This document shows positions 35,030 to 37,810 of a DNA stretch of 37,810 nucleotides, one piece after another; the first letter of the stretch is position 1, and each line of letters opens with the position of its first letter. The stretch comes from an uncultured Planctomycetales bacterium (GTDB taxonomy: Bacteria; Planctomycetota; Planctomycetia; Pirellulales; Thermoguttaceae): NCBI GenBank assembly GCA_937889015.1, contig CALARR010000155.1:1-37810 (forward strand). Reading direction: 5' to 3'. Position numbers and translations under genes: made by a program. The notes beneath the pieces were generated by a model. It saw only the letters and a list, made by a program, of their open reading frames with translations, was not told where the DNA came from and did not search any database.

Positions 35030-37810
35030 CTATTTCAACGTCGCCCAAAGCTCCGCCTTGTCGCCGGGCTTCTGCCGCGTGACTTCGGCCTGGGGCTGGA
35101 CGCTGACCAGGTCTATCGTACCATCTGGCAAGGTGACTTGCACCTTCGCCGGCCTGTCGCCCGTCGTCAGGTCCTTGATCTTCACTTCCGGCCGCTGCTG
35201 GTCCGGATAGGGGCAGATGGCGTACACTATCCGCGCCGGCAAGGCGGCTTCCAGGGTGAAGATGGCCGTGGGCACCTCGCGTTTGCCGTGCTCGGGCCGC
35301 TTGGCCTTGGGGTCCTTCCAGCTTGGCCGCCAGGACTGGGCGGCGATGAACCCTTGCACCGTGGGCTCGGTCTGGCCCTTCACGATCTTCACTTCCAGCC
35401 CCGGTTGGGCCGCCGCGACGACCAGGCAATTCGGCCCCGGATCGATCGTGCGTACCGCCAGACTGGCTGGATCCGTTTCCCCCTCGTCGGCGTTGAAGTG
35501 CCACAGCGATTCAAGGCGATGCCGGCCGGAACCGCCGCTGAATTGGTCGACCACCACCCAGTAGCCGGGCTTCACGAACAGGACCTCCCGGCGGTGTACG
35601 ACCCTGACATCGCGATCTGCCCCGTAGCCTTCGTCATACTGCCCGGCGGCATAGTCCAACTTCGGCCCGCTCCGCCACAGGTTGCTCTCCGGCGGTTTCT
35701 GGACCACGTACGTTGCGCGATCGCACTTGCGACGGCATTGCGCCAGACCGTCGACCATCACCGTGTTGTGGGCCGGCGTGTCAATGGTGTACTTGCGCCA
35801 CGGGCTGGAGTCGTAGGCGTAGTTGCCCGGATCGGCGATCAACTGCTTGCCGAAGGCATGGACCACGATGCTCAGCTTGTCCTCGTGCTGGTGCCCCAGG
35901 CCGAACGGCCCGGCGTCCAGCAGCAGATAGCGTGCGTCCGTTTCCCAACCGGACCGCATCACCATCTGACCAGCGTAGGGAAAACAGTGGCTGGCGTGAT
36001 CGGGCGGCGTGCCCTGTGCGCCGCCGCTGGCTGCCCAACGAAACAGCCCGTCCCCGTACAACTCCGCCGCGGTCTCCATATCCGACAACACACGGTGCAG
36101 CCCCCCGTCGTTCAGGGCCGGCGTGTGGCCGTCGGGCATCTGCACCCAGAAGTTGTACTCGAACATCCGCCGCAGTTTGGCGTGATAGTCGCCCGGCACC
36201 GGCACGTCGTTCAGTTTCGCCGTCGCGGCCAATCCCAGAAAGTTCTTCAGCGACACCTGATGGTAGCCGGTGGTCAACTCCATCTGCGCGCCGTCGGGAT
36301 AGACCTGGTTGTCGATTTCGGCATACTGCCGGGCCAGGGCCGTGTCGCGCCAGGTGGCGGCCTCTTTGAATTCCGGCAACAGAATGCCGATGGTGCCCAG
36401 CCCGTTGCTCTCCATGGTCAGCCAGTTGCCGGCGCGCGTCGGCCAGACCATCAGGTGCCGGGCGTGCTCGACCATGCTCCGCGTCATGACTGCGGCCACT
36501 TCCGGCGTGAAACTGGCCGAGCCCAGCACGCGGTGCAGGCTGTCGGGCCAGGTGGTCGACTGGCGGATGCCGCATTCGATCGTGCGCCAGGTGTAGCTCC
36601 CGTTGCCCGAGGCGTTCAGCGGCACCGGGTTCTTGCGCGTCCAATCCAGCAACTGGTCGCAGAACTCCTTGGCATACCGCTCATCGCCCGTGTTCCAATA
36701 GGCCGCGGCCAGGGTACGCCAGTGGAAGAAGCGATTGATGGCATAGGTCCACTCGCGGTACTTGTGCGGGTCGGCCGACCAATCGATGTCCGGGCCGAAG
36801 TCGTGCCCCTGCATGATGTGCCGGCAGATCAGGTCGGCGGCACCTTCGCGCGGTTGGTCGCTGTTGAGAATCAGTTTGGCCGTGCCACCGGTGGCCTTGG
36901 GGGCATAGCACCAGAATTCCAGGGCGTCGAACTCGGTCCAATCGTTGGGAATCTCGCGCAAGCGGGCCGAAGTGCGCACGTTCATCTTCTGCCACTTGCC
37001 CGACCGGCGACCCCCGTGGGCATGTTCGTCGCTGGATTCCAGGCCATCCCACTCGCCCACCCCCTGCTCGAAATCCCCCAACACCACCGTCTTCTGCTTG
37101 CCCACCAGGCGAATGTCGTCAAAGTACAGCACCGCCTCGGGGTTGGGCTTCTGATTGAACCCCGTGGCGTTGAAACTAACGTAGTCGATCCAGTTCCAGC
37201 CGATCGGCTTGCGCGCCGCGCCAAAGTTCTTCTTCTCCAGGCGGAAATGCTTCCAGCCATTCCAGTCGAAGCGGATCGTGCAGGAATAGTAGTCCCAGCC
37301 GTCGGATCCGCCGGACGGGGCCTTGGGCTTGGGCGCCGGACGGTCGCGCCAATCCACCGTCCAGCGCGGATAGCGGCGCGCCTTGAGGTGCTCCAGCCAG
37401 GCCGTCTTGGCTGCAGCCCAATCCTTCTTCTGCACCGCGACTTTCAGCGACTCCAGTCCGGGATAGTCCAGGTTGATCGCCGTGAACATCTCTTCGTCGG
37501 TCAGGCGCGGGCCCTCGACGCGCGGGATCTTCAACAACCGGAAGTCGTCAAAGCAGACCACGGCCTCGGGATTGGGTGTCTGGCCGTAACCGGATGCTGT
37601 GAAGCGCAGGGCGTCGATCTGATTCCAGCCGCGCGGCTGCCGGGCCTGGCCCATTTCGGCGAAGGGCACCACGAACTGCTTCCAGCCCGTCCAGCGGCCA
37701 AGGTCGAAGCGGTAGGAGTAGTAATCCGGACCGTCGCTCGACTTGTTTTCCGATGTCACGATCATCACGAACGACGCGCCCGGCAGGGCTTTGGCGTTGT
37801 ACAACCACAG
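35030..37810 (-). CDS. Heparinase II/III-family polysaccharide lyase, 5' end cut by window edge
   Basis: At least 926 codons; the frame is open to the window edge, so the N-terminus is missing. Visible residues (numbered from 37804) 1-92 are the second half of a carbohydrate-binding-like beta-sandwich. At 104-155 comes the first helical piece of the lyase (FTAINLDYPGLESLKVAVQ, ARRYPRW). Residues 167-318 hold another beta-sandwich module in permuted order. The lyase resumes at 322 (ADLICRHIMQG, IDWSADP, EWTYAINRFFHW, YWNTGDERYAKEF), with MESNGLGTIGILLPEF and YPDGAQMELTTGYH; the beta-domain includes GHQHEDKLSIVVHAFGK, ADPGNYAYD and DTPAHNTVMVDG. It should cleave a uronate polysaccharide. LamG-BNR and PAS-AraC genes follow. 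Confidence 0.9.
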   Translation of the reverse strand: MWLYNAKALPGASFVMIVTSENKSSDGPDYYSYRFDLGRWTGWKQFVVPFAEMGQARQPRGWNQIDALRFTASGYGQTPNPEAVVCFDDFRLLKIPRVEGPRLTDEEMFTAINLDYPGLESLKVAVQKKDWAAAKTAWLEHLKARRYPRWTVDWRDRPAPKPKAPSGGSDGWDYYSCTIRFDWNGWKHFRLEKKNFGAARKPIGWNWIDYVSFNATGFNQKPNPEAVLYFDDIRLVGKQKTVVLGDFEQGVGEWDGLESSDEHAHGGRRSGKWQKMNVRTSARLREIPNDWTEFDALEFWCYAPKATGGTAKLILNSDQPREGAADLICRHIMQGHDFGPDIDWSADPHKYREWTYAINRFFHWRTLAAAYWNTGDERYAKEFCDQLLDWTRKNPVPLNASGNGSYTWRTIECGIRQSTTWPDSLHRVLGSASFTPEVAAVMTRSMVEHARHLMVWPTRAGNWLTMESNGLGTIGILLPEFKEAATWRDTALARQYAEIDNQVYPDGAQMELTTGYHQVSLKNFLGLAATAKLNDVPVPGDYHAKLRRMFEYNFWVQMPDGHTPALNDGGLHRVLSDMETAAELYGDGLFRWAASGGAQGTPPDHASHCFPYAGQMVMRSGWETDARYLLLDAGPFGLGHQHEDKLSIVVHAFGKQLIADPGNYAYDSSPWRKYTIDTPAHNTVMVDGLAQCRRKCDRATYVVQKPPESNLWRSGPKLDYAAGQYDEGYGADRDVRVVHRREVLFVKPGYWVVVDQFSGGSGRHRLESLWHFNADEGETDPASLAVRTIDPGPNCLVVAAAQPGLEVKIVKGQTEPTVQGFIAAQSWRPSWKDPKAKRPEHGKREVPTAIFTLEAALPARIVYAICPYPDQQRPEVKIKDLTTGDRPAKVQVTLPDGTIDLVSVQPQAEVTRQKPGDKAELWATLK
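36851..37306 (-). other. Permuted beta-sandwich module inside the lyase
   Basis: Within the lyase gene, residues 167-234 (DGWDYYSCTIRFDW to FDDIRLV) align with the C-terminal half of the upstream module (residues 24-91, DGPDYYSYRFDLGRW to FDDFRLL). Residues 240-318 (GDFEQGVGEWDGLESS to LILNSDQP) are what should be the N-terminal half; its end, FWCYAPKATGGTAKLIL, aligns with YNAKALPGASFVMIV at the start of the visible first module. The order C-half then N-half is therefore swapped. Proline-rich PAPKPKAP precedes it. Confidence 0.6.

Noticed and set aside
37802..37804. TTG at 37804 as start of the heparinase-like gene
   Set aside because: The frame continues to the window edge and the residues there fall in the middle of a beta-sandwich module, so the gene is cut rather than starting here.

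Overview
This 37.8 kb GC-rich window looks chromosomal and most likely comes from a planctomycete (Planctomycetota, Pirellulales/Planctomycetales-like). The clues are: a giant secreted protein whose N-terminus carries the planctomycete LEPLERRDLLA signature; many Tat- or Sec-exported carbohydrate-active and oxidoreductase-fold proteins; a ceramidase-like exported hydrolase; a BNR/LamG plus heparinase-II/III pair; a PAS-AraC regulator; and a pabB gene overlapping a dihydropteroate-synthase-related gene of the kind tied to tetrahydromethanopterin cofactors. I see no rRNA, tRNA, CRISPR array, phage or complete insertion sequence. I could run no database search, so family names rest on motif recognition.

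Layout. (1) 1-138: a REP/REPIN-like pair of palindromes. (2) 139-4360, minus strand: RraA-like protein, Zn alcohol dehydrogenase, SDR, then Tat-exported GH39-like glycosidase. This operon is divergent from (3) 4464-9435, plus strand: AraC regulator, kduD, hexuronate-type MFS transporter, an exported beta-propeller resembling oligogalacturonate lyase, and a VOC protein. Together (2) and (3) look like one uronate/pectin-type catabolic locus; a TTTGTCTAT element occurs both in the divergent promoter and upstream of kduD. (4) 9597-14561, minus: giant C11 (clostripain-type) surface protein with four about 125-residue repeats and FG-GAP/VCBS-like repeats. (5) 15107-20040, minus: a C-terminal gene remnant, ceramidase-like hydrolase, a ROK kinase fused to an Mth938-like domain, and an HD/CHAD protein. 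(6) 20144-22656, minus: lactate permease and CAP-domain protein. (7) 22909-26775, minus: SDR lacking its catalytic Ser/Tyr, DHPS-related protein and pabB, a probable C1-cofactor (H4MPT-type) synthesis unit. (8) 26938-27570, minus: glycine-zipper lipoprotein, divergent from (9) 28102-29334, plus: a trans-sulfuration (met) enzyme behind a structured leader ending in a strong terminator. (10) 29366-37810, minus: exported TIM-barrel, tetraheme cytochrome, Tat-exported aldo-keto-reductase fold lacking most catalytic residues, PAS-AraC regulator, LamG-BNR protein and a heparinase-II/III-like lyase cut by the window edge.

The points most worth attention are the apparently circularly permuted carbohydrate-binding-type module nested inside the heparinase, the degenerate AKR translationally coupled to a tetraheme cytochrome, the ROK-Mth938 fusion next to a CHAD protein, the degenerate SDR in the pabB/DHPS-like unit, and the attenuator-like met leader.
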